In this document: in pieces, positions 44,590 to 53,783 of the stretch
How the letters are laid out: each line of letters begins with the position of its first letter
Numbering within the stretch: position 1 is the first letter of the stretch
IMG/VR virus record: IMGVR_UViG_3300032213_002832
Span: 1 to 64,000 of that record
DNA: 64,000 nt
Strand: one strand, 5' to 3'
DNA from: a virus
Program-made: the position numbers and the translations under genes
The notes under the pieces: model-generated
What the model was told of the DNA's origin: nothing
Seen by the model: the letters and a program-made list of their open reading frames with translations, nothing else
Database searches by the model: none

Positions 44590-44613
44590 AATATAAATAT
44601 AAACAATAATTTT

Positions 44614-44640
44614 AGGCGCCATTTGGCGCCTTTATTATTT
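44614..44640 (+). terminator. Intrinsic terminator
   Basis: AGGCGCC (44614-44620) pairs exactly with GGCGCCT (44625-44631) around an ATTT loop, followed by TTATTATTT. The GC-rich stem in an AT-rich genome and the T-rich tail make a typical rho-independent terminator for the 44257 gene. The polymerase gene begins 40 bases later. Confidence 0.88.
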
Positions 44641-44679
44641 GTAAAAATGTACAATCTAAACACATAAACGGAGATTTTA

Positions 44680-47600
44680 ATGTCGAACTTCTTGTGGATT
44701 GACTCAGAAACAACTGGACTTTACCCAGAAAAAAATGATATAGTACAATTAGCATGTATACCAGTTATTCTTGGTAAAGAACAAAAGGCATTTAATCAAT
44801 TTTGTAAACCAGTAAATTGGGATAAGATTGATGCTATTGCAGTTAGTGTACATGGTATCACTGTTGATAGAATGCATACCTTTCAAGAACCTGAGGCTAT
44901 GCTTGATAGTTTTATTGCGTATTTGAGATCATTTAATACAAAATTCGTAATTGCCGGATACAATGTCAATTTCGACAAGCGCTTTCTAAGCTCATTCTTT
45001 ACCCGTAATGGTAAAGCATCTGAATTCTTTGAATTGTTTGAAATTCAAGTTCATGATACATATACTAGAGCTCAAAAAGTAAGAAGTCTACTTAAGACTG
45101 AAAATCTAAAATTAGCTACACTTTCAAAGCATTTCAATATTGAAATCAATGCTCACGAAGCGATGTCAGATATTGAGGCTACTATTAAGGTAGATAAAGA
45201 GATTGGTAGTTTATTAGGTGAAGAGAAAATAGTTGAAGAAATAGTAGAAGTTTATAAAGAAATTCAGCTAAACACCAAGTTTAAAGAACCAGCACAATTA
45301 CATTTACATTCTATGTATGGCATGGCTGAATCTGTACCTTCAGTCGAAGAGTGGATCCAATGGTGTAAAGATACAAAAACACCAGGATTTAGCATAGTAG
45401 ACCATGGTCCTGCTATCGCTACATATCATATGATAAACGAGAAAGACCCAGACGTAGTTGGTATTCCTGGTGTTGGAATATACATGTACGAAGATAAGAA
45501 CCCAGACTTATTGTTTCCAATGAACGTTTGGGCTACTAATACTGATGGCTATTTTAATCTAATGAAACTAGCCTCATTAGGATATGAAGAACAGGTTGTT
45601 ATAGATAAAGTTACTTATCCAAAATTGAAAGTAGAAACTGTTAATCAATATAAGGCAGGTTTAGCTTTTGGTGTTGCCGATGTATATGGTCCAATAGGTC
45701 AAGCTATATTAGACGGTAATAATGCCGAGGCGGTCAGTAGATTTGACGTATATTTGAATAATTTCAAAGACCAGATGTATATAGAATTTAATCCAGTATC
45801 AATTAAAGAGACTTTCTCTACAAAGAACGGTTTTCAGAAGATAAAGAAAAATAAGCTTATTATAAATGGCGATTTGAATATGGCATATAACTTATTCTTA
45901 TCTCAAATGGTTGACAAGTACCAATTACGTTGCGTACCGGTTAGTGGAGCTCACTTTATAGCCCCAGGCGATAAGCTTATACAAGAATGTATATCCCGTA
46001 ACTCATTTGAGAGTGGCAAAAGCTATACAGAGTCATATCACGCAAAAACTGCAGAGCAATTATATAAAGAACTTAAGCACCAATTAAAAGATTGGTTGAC
46101 AGAGGATATGTTTAAGGATTGGATTGATAATACTCATAGCATTATGGAAACAGCTAAAACAATTGAAGTTAAATTCGATTATCATATGCCAAAGATCGAA
46201 ATTCCAGCTAATATAGCAGCACAGACCAGTGATTATAATGAACAAACCAGATTGTTAGCTATAGCCTTAGCTAAAGCTCATAATAGATGGAGTGACGATC
46301 CAATATACGTTGAGAGATTCAATAAAGAATTAGATGTAATCATGAATAATGAAGCAACTAATTTCTTACCATATTTTTTACTATATGAAGATATATGTAC
46401 CTATGCTAGATCTATCGGCATTTTACAGAATATAGGTCGTGGATCAGCAGGCGGATGCTTATTATCCTACTATCTCAAAATTATCCACATAGATCCTATT
46501 AAGGCAAAACTACCATTCGAAAGATTCTTGTCTCATGCTCGTATTAGAGCAAAATCGTTTCCAGATATTGACTGTGACTTTGGTGATAGAACAAAAATAC
46601 TTGCATACTTAGAAGAGAAGTACAAGACAGGTTTTGCTCAAATTGGTACGCTTCTAAAAATGAAAACCAAGTATGCTATTAAAGATGCTATGTGGGCTCT
46701 TTATGGTAGAAATCGTGAAGATTTTGAAATCAAACAACTATGTGAATTAATACCAGATTCTCCCCAAGGTGTAGATGAGTATGACTTTATTTACGGCTTT
46801 ACCGATAAAGAAGGAACCGTACACCCTGGTGTAGTCGAGCTTTTTCCAGATATAGCTGCATTTTTCCAACAATATCCTCAGGTTGAACAGATGGTTAAGC
46901 GTCTAATTGGTATCCCTAGAGGTTGGGGTAGACATGCCTCTGCATTCGTTGTCTCAACTATTGACCTATCTGCTACTAGATTACCAACAATGCACACCTT
47001 GGATGCCAATACTGGTCAAATGATAAGAGTAACACAGTACGAAGCACATATGGTAGAAAAGTGTGGTCTAGTAAAAGCAGACATACTTGGTGTTGTTACC
47101 ATTAACATGGTTTCTGATTGTATAGAACTTGTAAAACAAAGATATGGCATAGATTACCTAAAAGAAGATAAGGGTGTATCTTTCATATACAGGTTGCCAG
47201 AAGATAAGAACGTATATGTAGATTTTAGAAATAAGAAAACGGATTCATCATTCCAGTTCAACTCATCTATTATTAAATCTGTAATCTATGATTTTGATCC
47301 AAAAACAAAAGAACAGCTTTCAATTATGACAGCCCTTATGAGACCAGGTTCAATGGATGTGCAGATGGATGTAGACGCTGTTAGTGGAAAAATAGATGAC
47401 CCTGAAGCAAAAACTATGTCAGCTGCTAATTTCTATATCTCAGTTAGAAAAGGCTCCTCAGATCCTTACTATATTCATAAAGATCTTGAACCTATCTTAA
47501 ATGAAACTTATGGGGTTATCGTATACCAAGAACAAGTTATGTCAATTCTAGTCGCAATCTGTGGATATACCTTAGAAGAAACAGATACTATTAGAAGTGC

Positions 47601-48735
47601 TATTGCTAAAAAGAAGCACGACGTTATGATGGCTTGTTTTACTAGGGTTAGAGAGAACTGTGCTAAACGAAACTGGTCACCAAAGCAAGCGGATGCATTA
47701 TGTGATCAGATTATGGCATTCTCAAGATACTCTTTCAACAGGTCTCACTCCAGATGTTATGCCGAACTAGGCTATATAACTATGTTCCTAAAGCACCATC
47801 ACCCACTAGAGTGGTGGACTTCTGTACTAAACAATACAGACAAAGAAGAAAAACTACGCCCCTATGTTGCGCTGTTGGGCCCAATAATTAGACCACCCTC
47901 TTTATCGATACCTACAGAAAAATTTGCAATTATCGGTAACACTATTGTAGCCCCATTGTCTGTAGTTAAAAAAGTAGGCCCATCGTCTGTGCGTGAGCTA
48001 GTTACAAAAGGTCCATTTAATAGTTTAAGTGACTATATAACAAAAGTAGCACATAATAAAGTAAATATCGGACATTTCATTGCCCTTATTAATGCAAGAG
48101 CTGCAGATTCATTAATGGACAGCACTTTACCCTATATAGATGCTAGAAAACAACTAATAATGGATTATGTTGCATTACGCAAACTAAAGCGAGATATTAC
48201 AGAATTTGATAGTATCACTGCAATAGATGTCTTTTTATTAGAGCGTGAATACAATAAATGTTTTAATAAAACACTAGTAGAAGATGAGTCATTACAGGGG
48301 ATGATTCAAGAAGCAATGCCAATGATAGTGAAAACTCATAGAACTGGCATACCTCTATATTATGGTAGGGATATACCTATTATTTCTGGCTATAAGATGG
48401 CAGATGGTTTGGCTAAAAAACAATATGATAAAGAAGTTGCTATGATTCTTTTATTTCAAGATTCTTTACATAAAAGCGGCAAATCAAAGAAAAACAATAA
48501 AGAGTATAATTTCGTTAAGGTAAATCTATCCGATGGAAACAATATTATTGAATGTACTTGGTGGGATAAGAAGAGAGCACTAAATTGGCCCAAAAATAGT
48601 ATCGTGTTTGTTAAGGGTACATTACAAGAGGGCTGGAAAGGCTCTGTCCAATTAACAGTAAAAGAAATGGAGAAAATCATCGATGTCAAGATTCTTAGTA
48701 GTGAAGACAGCACCAGAAAATCTGCAAGAGCATGA
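44680..48735 (+). CDS. dnaE: C-family DNA polymerase III alpha with N-terminal proofreading exonuclease
   Basis: The 1351-residue chain begins with a DEDDh exonuclease: WIDSETTGL (Asp8, Glu10), AGYNVNFDKRF (Asp99) and HEAMSDIEAT (His159, Asp164). A PHP domain starts near 207 (LHLHSMYGMAES). The polymerase core has GRGSAGGCLLSYYL, FPDIDCDFGD (Asp631, Asp633) and VKADILGVV (Asp801), which match the three catalytic Asp of DnaE, plus RHASAFVVS. The C-terminus has an OB-fold-like segment (FVKVNLSDGNNIIECTWWDK). Polymerase and proofreading activities are therefore fused in one chain, unlike E. coli where DnaQ is separate. No clamp loader or clamp is seen in the window. Confidence 0.93.
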   Translation: MSNFLWIDSETTGLYPEKNDIVQLACIPVILGKEQKAFNQFCKPVNWDKIDAIAVSVHGITVDRMHTFQEPEAMLDSFIAYLRSFNTKFVIAGYNVNFDKRFLSSFFTRNGKASEFFELFEIQVHDTYTRAQKVRSLLKTENLKLATLSKHFNIEINAHEAMSDIEATIKVDKEIGSLLGEEKIVEEIVEVYKEIQLNTKFKEPAQLHLHSMYGMAESVPSVEEWIQWCKDTKTPGFSIVDHGPAIATYHMINEKDPDVVGIPGVGIYMYEDKNPDLLFPMNVWATNTDGYFNLMKLASLGYEEQVVIDKVTYPKLKVETVNQYKAGLAFGVADVYGPIGQAILDGNNAEAVSRFDVYLNNFKDQMYIEFNPVSIKETFSTKNGFQKIKKNKLIINGDLNMAYNLFLSQMVDKYQLRCVPVSGAHFIAPGDKLIQECISRNSFESGKSYTESYHAKTAEQLYKELKHQLKDWLTEDMFKDWIDNTHSIMETAKTIEVKFDYHMPKIEIPANIAAQTSDYNEQTRLLAIALAKAHNRWSDDPIYVERFNKELDVIMNNEATNFLPYFLLYEDICTYARSIGILQNIGRGSAGGCLLSYYLKIIHIDPIKAKLPFERFLSHARIRAKSFPDIDCDFGDRTKILAYLEEKYKTGFAQIGTLLKMKTKYAIKDAMWALYGRNREDFEIKQLCELIPDSPQGVDEYDFIYGFTDKEGTVHPGVVELFPDIAAFFQQYPQVEQMVKRLIGIPRGWGRHASAFVVSTIDLSATRLPTMHTLDANTGQMIRVTQYEAHMVEKCGLVKADILGVVTINMVSDCIELVKQRYGIDYLKEDKGVSFIYRLPEDKNVYVDFRNKKTDSSFQFNSSIIKSVIYDFDPKTKEQLSIMTALMRPGSMDVQMDVDAVSGKIDDPEAKTMSAANFYISVRKGSSDPYYIHKDLEPILNETYGVIVYQEQVMSILVAICGYTLEETDTIRSAIAKKKHDVMMACFTRVRENCAKRNWSPKQADALCDQIMAFSRYSFNRSHSRCYAELGYITMFLKHHHPLEWWTSVLNNTDKEEKLRPYVALLGPIIRPPSLSIPTEKFAIIGNTIVAPLSVVKKVGPSSVRELVTKGPFNSLSDYITKVAHNKVNIGHFIALINARAADSLMDSTLPYIDARKQLIMDYVALRKLKRDITEFDSITAIDVFLLEREYNKCFNKTLVEDESLQGMIQEAMPMIVKTHRTGIPLYYGRDIPIISGYKMADGLAKKQYDKEVAMILLFQDSLHKSGKSKKNNKEYNFVKVNLSDGNNIIECTWWDKKRALNWPKNSIVFVKGTLQEGWKGSVQLTVKEMEKIIDVKILSSEDSTRKSARA

Positions 48736-49210
48736 ATTTGTAATAGGTAAACCTGATTTTTATGAACAAATTAGTAAAAGCAAAACAAAGAAACCAAAAT
48801 CTTCTCAAATGACAGTTAACTACTTGCGTGAAGTAATTGCATCGGTAGGGCAAAAGTATATGGGTGAAGATTTTGATGCTTTACTTAGTATCAATGTTAG
48901 TAAATTTATTGGAGTACCATGTAGTACAGATAAGGAAGTCCACGATGTTCTTATTAAAGCATTTGACGAGCAGTGCCCAAAGATCCTATCATCTTATGTA
49001 CAACATTGCTTTAAACAGCGTCCTTCTAGAACAAATGTCATTTACTATACTTGGAACCCTAAGTATGCTACTAAATTAGCAGAGTATGGGTGGGAGCAAG
49101 TAAGCCAAAAAGATCTAGAAGATGAACGATCTGGTAAGCAGAAGAAGGTGGTTGGCAAACCTGCAATTACTGCTGAGCAAGCCGCTTCTTTAGATGTAAA
49201 TAATAAATAA
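48683..49210 (+). CDS. Protein of unknown function coupled to the polymerase
   Basis: 175 residues, overlapping the polymerase 3' end by 53 bases. GGAG lies 10 bases before the ATG. A later ATG at 48809 is a less favoured alternative with no Shine-Dalgarno sequence. The sequence is mixed (NYLREVIASVGQKYMGEDFD, HCFKQRPSRTNVIYYTWNPK) with a charged disordered end. It sits between polymerase and SSB genes, so a replication accessory role is likely but unproven. Confidence 0.52.
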   Translation: MSRFLVVKTAPENLQEHEFVIGKPDFYEQISKSKTKKPKSSQMTVNYLREVIASVGQKYMGEDFDALLSINVSKFIGVPCSTDKEVHDVLIKAFDEQCPKILSSYVQHCFKQRPSRTNVIYYTWNPKYATKLAEYGWEQVSQKDLEDERSGKQKKVVGKPAITAEQAASLDVNNK

Positions 49211-49282
49211 CCTTTTTAATATAAAAATTGGTATAAAAATATCGTAAATCAACAAATGTCAATTATGACAAAGGAGTAAACA

Positions 49283-50326
49283 ATGGCTAAAATAACGATT
49301 AACATGGATTCTTTAAAATCTGGCCGTGACTATGTACGTCACAAGATTAAAGATGGCTCTAATATCTATAGGATATTGCCACCTCACGGTGATGCCTCTG
49401 TACATAATAACTACCCATACCGCAGATGGAGCACAGTGTGGTTACACGATCCAAAAGCTAATAAAAGACTTCCATTCGCCACTCCACTAATGGATGGCAA
49501 AGATTGTCCTATTAAAGAATATGGTGATGCTCTAACTGCGCGTATTGAACAAATCAAGAACAAACTTGCGTCAGAGGGTCATTCTGAGTCAGAGATTAAG
49601 ACTGAACTTGAAGGATTACGTCAAATACAGTGGAGTCTTAAAGTAAACTATACTTATGCGTATAATGCTTGTGACCAAGCTGGTACAGTCGGTATTCTAG
49701 AATTAAAACCAACAGCACACAAATCAATGAAAAAGATGATGAATTTATTCATTACAGAGAATAGCCAAGATCCAACAACACTCGGTGCCTCTTCTGATGA
49801 GTATGGTGTTTGGTTCAATATTCTAAAAGAAGGTCAGAAAAAAGATACAGAATATAGCGTAGCATTCCATCAGACTAAAGAGAAGCGAGATGGAAAATTG
49901 ATTAAAATTGATGATACCTCACCATTGCCAGACAATGTTATTGAGAACTACGATAGTCTAGCATATGATCTAAATGCCATCTATACACGTAGATCATATA
50001 ATGAACTAAAAGCGATTCTAATCGCCAACCTTGCTATGATAGCAAATGATGTTCCTGAAGCAATATTGCCGGGATACGAGAGCAGTGAAAAACCTACACT
50101 AGTTGCACCTGTTAGATCATTACCAACACAGAAAACCTCTGCCCCTGCTGCTAAGGTTGCGCTAAATCTACGTGATGAAGATGATGACGAAGATGACGGG
50201 ATTCCATTTAGCGGATCAACAAAAAGAGCACCAGTTCCAGTATCTGTCCCAACAAGAAGAGCGGCAGCTAAGTTTGAAGATGATGATGAACTAAATAGAC
50301 TTACAAATGAAATCTTAGGAGACTAA
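49283..50326 (+). CDS. Single-stranded DNA-binding protein (gp32-like)
   Basis: 347 residues. The N-terminal part (MDSLKSGRDYVRHKIKDGSN, YRILPPHGDASVHNNYPYRR) resembles gp32-type SSBs of large myoviruses. An OB-fold region follows. The C-terminus is a typical acidic tail in two clusters (LRDEDDDEDDGIPF and KFEDDDELNRL), which in SSBs recruits partner proteins. It is followed 1 base later by the 50328 gene and then RecA, as in phage recombination operons. Good AAGGAG Shine-Dalgarno sequence. Confidence 0.82.
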   Translation: MAKITINMDSLKSGRDYVRHKIKDGSNIYRILPPHGDASVHNNYPYRRWSTVWLHDPKANKRLPFATPLMDGKDCPIKEYGDALTARIEQIKNKLASEGHSESEIKTELEGLRQIQWSLKVNYTYAYNACDQAGTVGILELKPTAHKSMKKMMNLFITENSQDPTTLGASSDEYGVWFNILKEGQKKDTEYSVAFHQTKEKRDGKLIKIDDTSPLPDNVIENYDSLAYDLNAIYTRRSYNELKAILIANLAMIANDVPEAILPGYESSEKPTLVAPVRSLPTQKTSAPAAKVALNLRDEDDDEDDGIPFSGSTKRAPVPVSVPTRRAAAKFEDDDELNRLTNEILGD

Positions 50327-50327
50327 G

Positions 50328-50801
50328 ATGTCTCAAGACCTCGTTAAGGTTGAGGAGGGACTACGGTCTCTCCGTCTTGATCGACTTGCCGAGTTTACAA
50401 AAAAGATCGAAGATATTTCTAAAGGGTTCAACACTATGTTGGCCCCTGTTTATCTACGAGATTTTATTATGGCATACGATTTCACAAACACAATGCTGGC
50501 ATCAGCTATGAGAATGCATGGGATTGCTGATTCTGCTCTTCGCACTGCTGAAGCAGTAGCATACTTTGAAAATGCACCAGAGTATCTAAAATCTAAAGAT
50601 GTAAAAGATAGCGATGCAGCTAGAAAAAGATATGTACCAATGGATCCAGCAGTTCAACAAGCAGATAAGATTAAAGCACAGGCTGAGGCTATGGTTGTAT
50701 TTTTAAAGAATAAACTACAAGCATTCCGTTTAGCACATGATGATACAAAGAAAATAGCTTATGCTAATGAAAACAATGACTCGCCTTATGAAGGCATGTA
50801 A
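50328..50801 (+). CDS. Helical protein of unknown function between SSB and RecA
   Basis: 157 residues, strongly helical (LRLDRLAEFTKKIEDISKGF, ADKIKAQAEAMVVFLKNKLQ). It starts one base after the SSB stop, so is in the same operon. A position between SSB and recombinase fits a recombination mediator or loader, but sequence alone does not show it. Confidence 0.55.
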   Translation: MSQDLVKVEEGLRSLRLDRLAEFTKKIEDISKGFNTMLAPVYLRDFIMAYDFTNTMLASAMRMHGIADSALRTAEAVAYFENAPEYLKSKDVKDSDAARKRYVPMDPAVQQADKIKAQAEAMVVFLKNKLQAFRLAHDDTKKIAYANENNDSPYEGM

Positions 50802-50822
50802 GATATAAAATAAGGAATAAGT

Positions 50823-51953
50823 ATGAGTAAAGATAAATGGATGTCCAAATTAGTAGAGGATTTTGGTATTATTGCTAGTCAACTTAATACAAAACTTCCA
50901 CCTGTCATACCCACGCGATCACCATCATTAAACTATGCTACAGGAATAGGCGGATTTCAGCCAGGTAAAATACTTATCCCATATGGACCTGAATCATCAG
51001 GTAAGTCGCTTTTAGCCATGATGGCAATTGCTGATTATCAGAAAATGGATCCAGAAGCTATATTTATATGGTTTGATGCTGAATTCTCATTCAATCTACC
51101 ACTATTTAAAAAGATTGGTGGAAATGCTGAAAAATTGATTATTAGAAGATCAAATGATCCACTACTAATATTCGATTATATTGGCAAAGATCTGCTCGCC
51201 ATGCTACAAGATGGCGCTCCTGTAAGAGGAATTGTCATCGACTCCATAAAGGCTATTAGATACCCTAAAGAAACAAATATGAAGCAAACCACCGATCAAA
51301 AAATGGGTGGAACTGGAGCTAGCTATTTACCGTCAGCTTTAAAATTGATAATACCAATCATTGCTGAATATAATCTATTAACATTCTTAATACAACAAGT
51401 TACAATGGAAATCGATCCAATGAAAGCACTGCGTAATCCGTATGTGATAACAGAGGGTAGAGCTCTTAAACATGCTGGCGATTTGATGTTAGAGATTGTC
51501 AAACTAGATACAAAAAATGGTGTTTTAGAAGATGGAAAAACAATCTCTGGTGCTGCTCAGCAAACAGGCCATGTTGTTAGGGTGAAGGTTAAGAAGAACC
51601 GCCTTGGTGTTCCAGCACGTATGGCTCAATTTACATACAGCTACGATCATGGCATTATTAATACAGGTGATGAGATATTCGATTTAGCTAAATCACTAAA
51701 TGTAGTCTACCATCCTGTTAATCCTTCTACCGGTAAAGAAAACAACATGATGTGGCAATTCGCTAACTATCCTCCTATTCGTGGTGAAGATGCTATGCGT
51801 AAATTTGTTTTAGAATCTAAGAGGATTCAAGAGGAAATCATGGAAGCATGTAACCAGTGTAAAAGTGATAACATTAGTTTTGATGCTGATGGCATGGTTA
51901 TAGATACAGATTCTATTGATCTTGATGTTGGCGTTCCAGAGTTGGATGAATGA
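50823..51953 (+). CDS. RecA/UvsX recombinase
   Basis: The 376-residue protein would form filaments on ssDNA and carry out strand exchange. Walker A is YGPESSGKSLLAMMAIADYQ, followed by IFIWFDAEFSFN (catalytic Glu region) and Walker B GIVIDSIKAIR. A TDQKMGGTGASYLPSALKLI segment matches the loop L1 region and the MAW-like late segment is present. It lies directly downstream of SSB and is coupled to the next gene by ATGA. In T4-like phages it drives recombination-dependent replication together with SSB, gp46/47 and UvsW, all present here. Confidence 0.9.
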   Translation: MSKDKWMSKLVEDFGIIASQLNTKLPPVIPTRSPSLNYATGIGGFQPGKILIPYGPESSGKSLLAMMAIADYQKMDPEAIFIWFDAEFSFNLPLFKKIGGNAEKLIIRRSNDPLLIFDYIGKDLLAMLQDGAPVRGIVIDSIKAIRYPKETNMKQTTDQKMGGTGASYLPSALKLIIPIIAEYNLLTFLIQQVTMEIDPMKALRNPYVITEGRALKHAGDLMLEIVKLDTKNGVLEDGKTISGAAQQTGHVVRVKVKKNRLGVPARMAQFTYSYDHGIINTGDEIFDLAKSLNVVYHPVNPSTGKENNMMWQFANYPPIRGEDAMRKFVLESKRIQEEIMEACNQCKSDNISFDADGMVIDTDSIDLDVGVPELDE

Positions 51954-52327
51954 GTAAGATTAATGAAATCGCGGATAAGGTGGACGAGATCGCCAGCTTT
52001 TATCCCAATCTAGATTTCAGCTACATCTTAGTAGCACCGAAACTATTTAGTAATATGCTTATTGCATTAAATGCATCACCATGGTATCACCAACATAAAT
52101 CTCCTACTGGTGTTGCGTTTGAGAATATCGTGTTACAAACACGTCATGGTGAACTATATGTTAAACCGGAAATAGATTTGGAAGAGGATGATTTGGTTTT
52201 GATGGATAAATCCGGCAATAGATACTCATATAAGCACTTCTTTGTTAATATGCTGGCGGAAAAAATCCTACTAGAGGAGAATGATAATGAAGATATTACT
52301 CATTGGAGATCCTCACCTACAATTTAG
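51950..52327 (+). CDS. Small protein of unknown function
   Basis: 125 residues, starting in an ATGA overlap with RecA and ending inside the gp47-like gene (41 bases shared). It carries a helical start (NEIADKVDEIASFYP) and a beta-rich middle (ENIVLQTRHGELYVKPEIDL). No family recognised. The three-gene overlap suggests co-expression in end processing. Confidence 0.5.
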   Translation: MSKINEIADKVDEIASFYPNLDFSYILVAPKLFSNMLIALNASPWYHQHKSPTGVAFENIVLQTRHGELYVKPEIDLEEDDLVLMDKSGNRYSYKHFFVNMLAEKILLEENDNEDITHWRSSPTI

Positions 52328-53294
52328 CAGGTTTGATACTGCTAAAAAGTTTTTAAGATGGATTGATGAAGTTGTAACTAAACATAAGCCAGACTTAGTT
52401 ATTAACTTAGGCGACACGTTTCATGATCATGGTGTATTGAGATCTGAGATAGTATCAGAATTTAATAGTCATGTTAAAAGAGTAACAGAAAAAGTACCAT
52501 ATATGTATGTGTTGGGCAATCATGATATGGCGAAGCCACGAGATGCTACATATCATGCTCTTCAAGCATTTAAAGATGTTTATGAAGATTTTACAGTAGT
52601 AGATTCTATCTCTCATAGAGAAGATTTAGGTATTACGTTTGTGCCTTTTCAAGCAAATGATCGAGATTTCCCAACTCAGACATTACCAATTTGTATAGCA
52701 CACCAGACATTCGCCGGATGTGATTTTGGTGGCTATAGACCAGATGATGGCCTTGATCCAGATAAGATATCCGCAGATATTATAATAAGTGGACATATCC
52801 ATAAGAAGCAAGCATTCGGTAAAGTCTTCTATCCAGGTAGTCCATACTCTCAAAGCATGAGGGATATCGGGCAGATTAAGGGATTATCGCTATTTGATAC
52901 AGAAACATATAAGACGCAATTCATCCAATGCCCACTACCGTCCTGGCAAAGTCTTGAAGTAGTGGTGTCCGATATTAAGTCAACAATATCTCATATATCC
53001 AATTCCGTAAATGAAACTGATAATTGGGTTGTAGTTTTTACAGGCCCACGTAAAGAGATTGCTGCTATTTTTGAATCTAAAGATTGGAAAAAACTATGTG
53101 AAAAACATAGGATTTCTACCCGTACTAAGTACGTTGATTCAGATCGGGTAGAAAGGATTAAGATTAAGGCTCATACGGTAACTGACGTAGTTGAAGAGTA
53201 TGTTGATAAGGTCTATTCTGGTGGAATAGATAAGGCATTAATAAAGAAGACAATGCGACAACTATTTGATAATTATGACAAAAATAATGTTTAA
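52287..53294 (+). CDS. SbcD/gp47-like nuclease subunit
   Basis: The 335-residue calcineurin-like metallophosphoesterase has the motifs LIGDPHLQFSRFD, DLVINLGDTFHD, VLGNHDMAKPRD, IAHQTFAG and ISGHIHKKQAF, giving the complete metal-binding set. It matches the Mre11/SbcD/T4 gp47 nuclease that pairs with the gp46-like ATPase at 40517. The ATG at 52287 is preferred because GAGGAG then lies about 8 bases upstream; an ATG at 52281 is too close. Confidence 0.9.
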   Translation: MKILLIGDPHLQFSRFDTAKKFLRWIDEVVTKHKPDLVINLGDTFHDHGVLRSEIVSEFNSHVKRVTEKVPYMYVLGNHDMAKPRDATYHALQAFKDVYEDFTVVDSISHREDLGITFVPFQANDRDFPTQTLPICIAHQTFAGCDFGGYRPDDGLDPDKISADIIISGHIHKKQAFGKVFYPGSPYSQSMRDIGQIKGLSLFDTETYKTQFIQCPLPSWQSLEVVVSDIKSTISHISNSVNETDNWVVVFTGPRKEIAAIFESKDWKKLCEKHRISTRTKYVDSDRVERIKIKAHTVTDVVEEYVDKVYSGGIDKALIKKTMRQLFDNYDKNNV

Positions 53295-53300
53295 GTATGT

Positions 53301-53332
53301 ATATCTGATATTATAACATAGGTAAGAGATAT
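53301..53332 (+). promoter_or_regulatory. -10-like box inside an inverted repeat reaching the start codon
   Basis: ATATCT (53301-53306) and AGATAT (53327-53332) are exact complements. The right arm includes the first bases of the ATG at 53331, and the left arm lies upstream of TATAAC (53312-53317). RNA begun at that box would lack the left arm. The ribosome site (AGGTAAG) is in the loop. Confidence 0.4.
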
Positions 53333-53783
53333 GACTCGTCCAGTAGAAGAAATCTTAGATCAGCACCGATGGCTCATGAATAATGGGCTAATAAACGATC
53401 TTCATAAGGATACTTTATACCTATACGGTACTTTAGTACACAAAGACGTCCAGGCAGTTGAACTAAGTATAGATGTGGAAAGCAAATCATTGTCCTATAT
53501 AATATATGTAGGCACAAGTTTGTATAAAAGCTATATGACTTACCAAGAATTGCGTACAACTACTACTGTGTTTGGACTTCTAAGATTAAAGTTTCTGCTT
53601 AAGAGAATGGGAAATCTAAATTTTATGGCAATTCTAAACAGTTTTGTAAAGGACTATTGTGGTCCAAATTGGAAAGTGGCATTAGAAATCAAGGATTTTA
53701 AATATTATGAGGACGGTTTTAAGGGGATTAACGACGGATCAGAAGATGATCCACGAGCTAATCCTAATCTTAACAAAGAATGA
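53331..53783 (+). CDS. Protein of unknown function at the start of the packaging block
   Basis: 150 residues, mixed alpha/beta (NDLHKDTLYLYGTLVHKDVQ, VFGLLRLKFLLKRMGNLNFM), with an acidic disordered end (GINDGSEDDPRANPN). It follows the gp47-like gene with its own -10-like box. No known motif. Confidence 0.5.
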   Translation: MTRPVEEILDQHRWLMNNGLINDLHKDTLYLYGTLVHKDVQAVELSIDVESKSLSYIIYVGTSLYKSYMTYQELRTTTTVFGLLRLKFLLKRMGNLNFMAILNSFVKDYCGPNWKVALEIKDFKYYEDGFKGINDGSEDDPRANPNLNKE

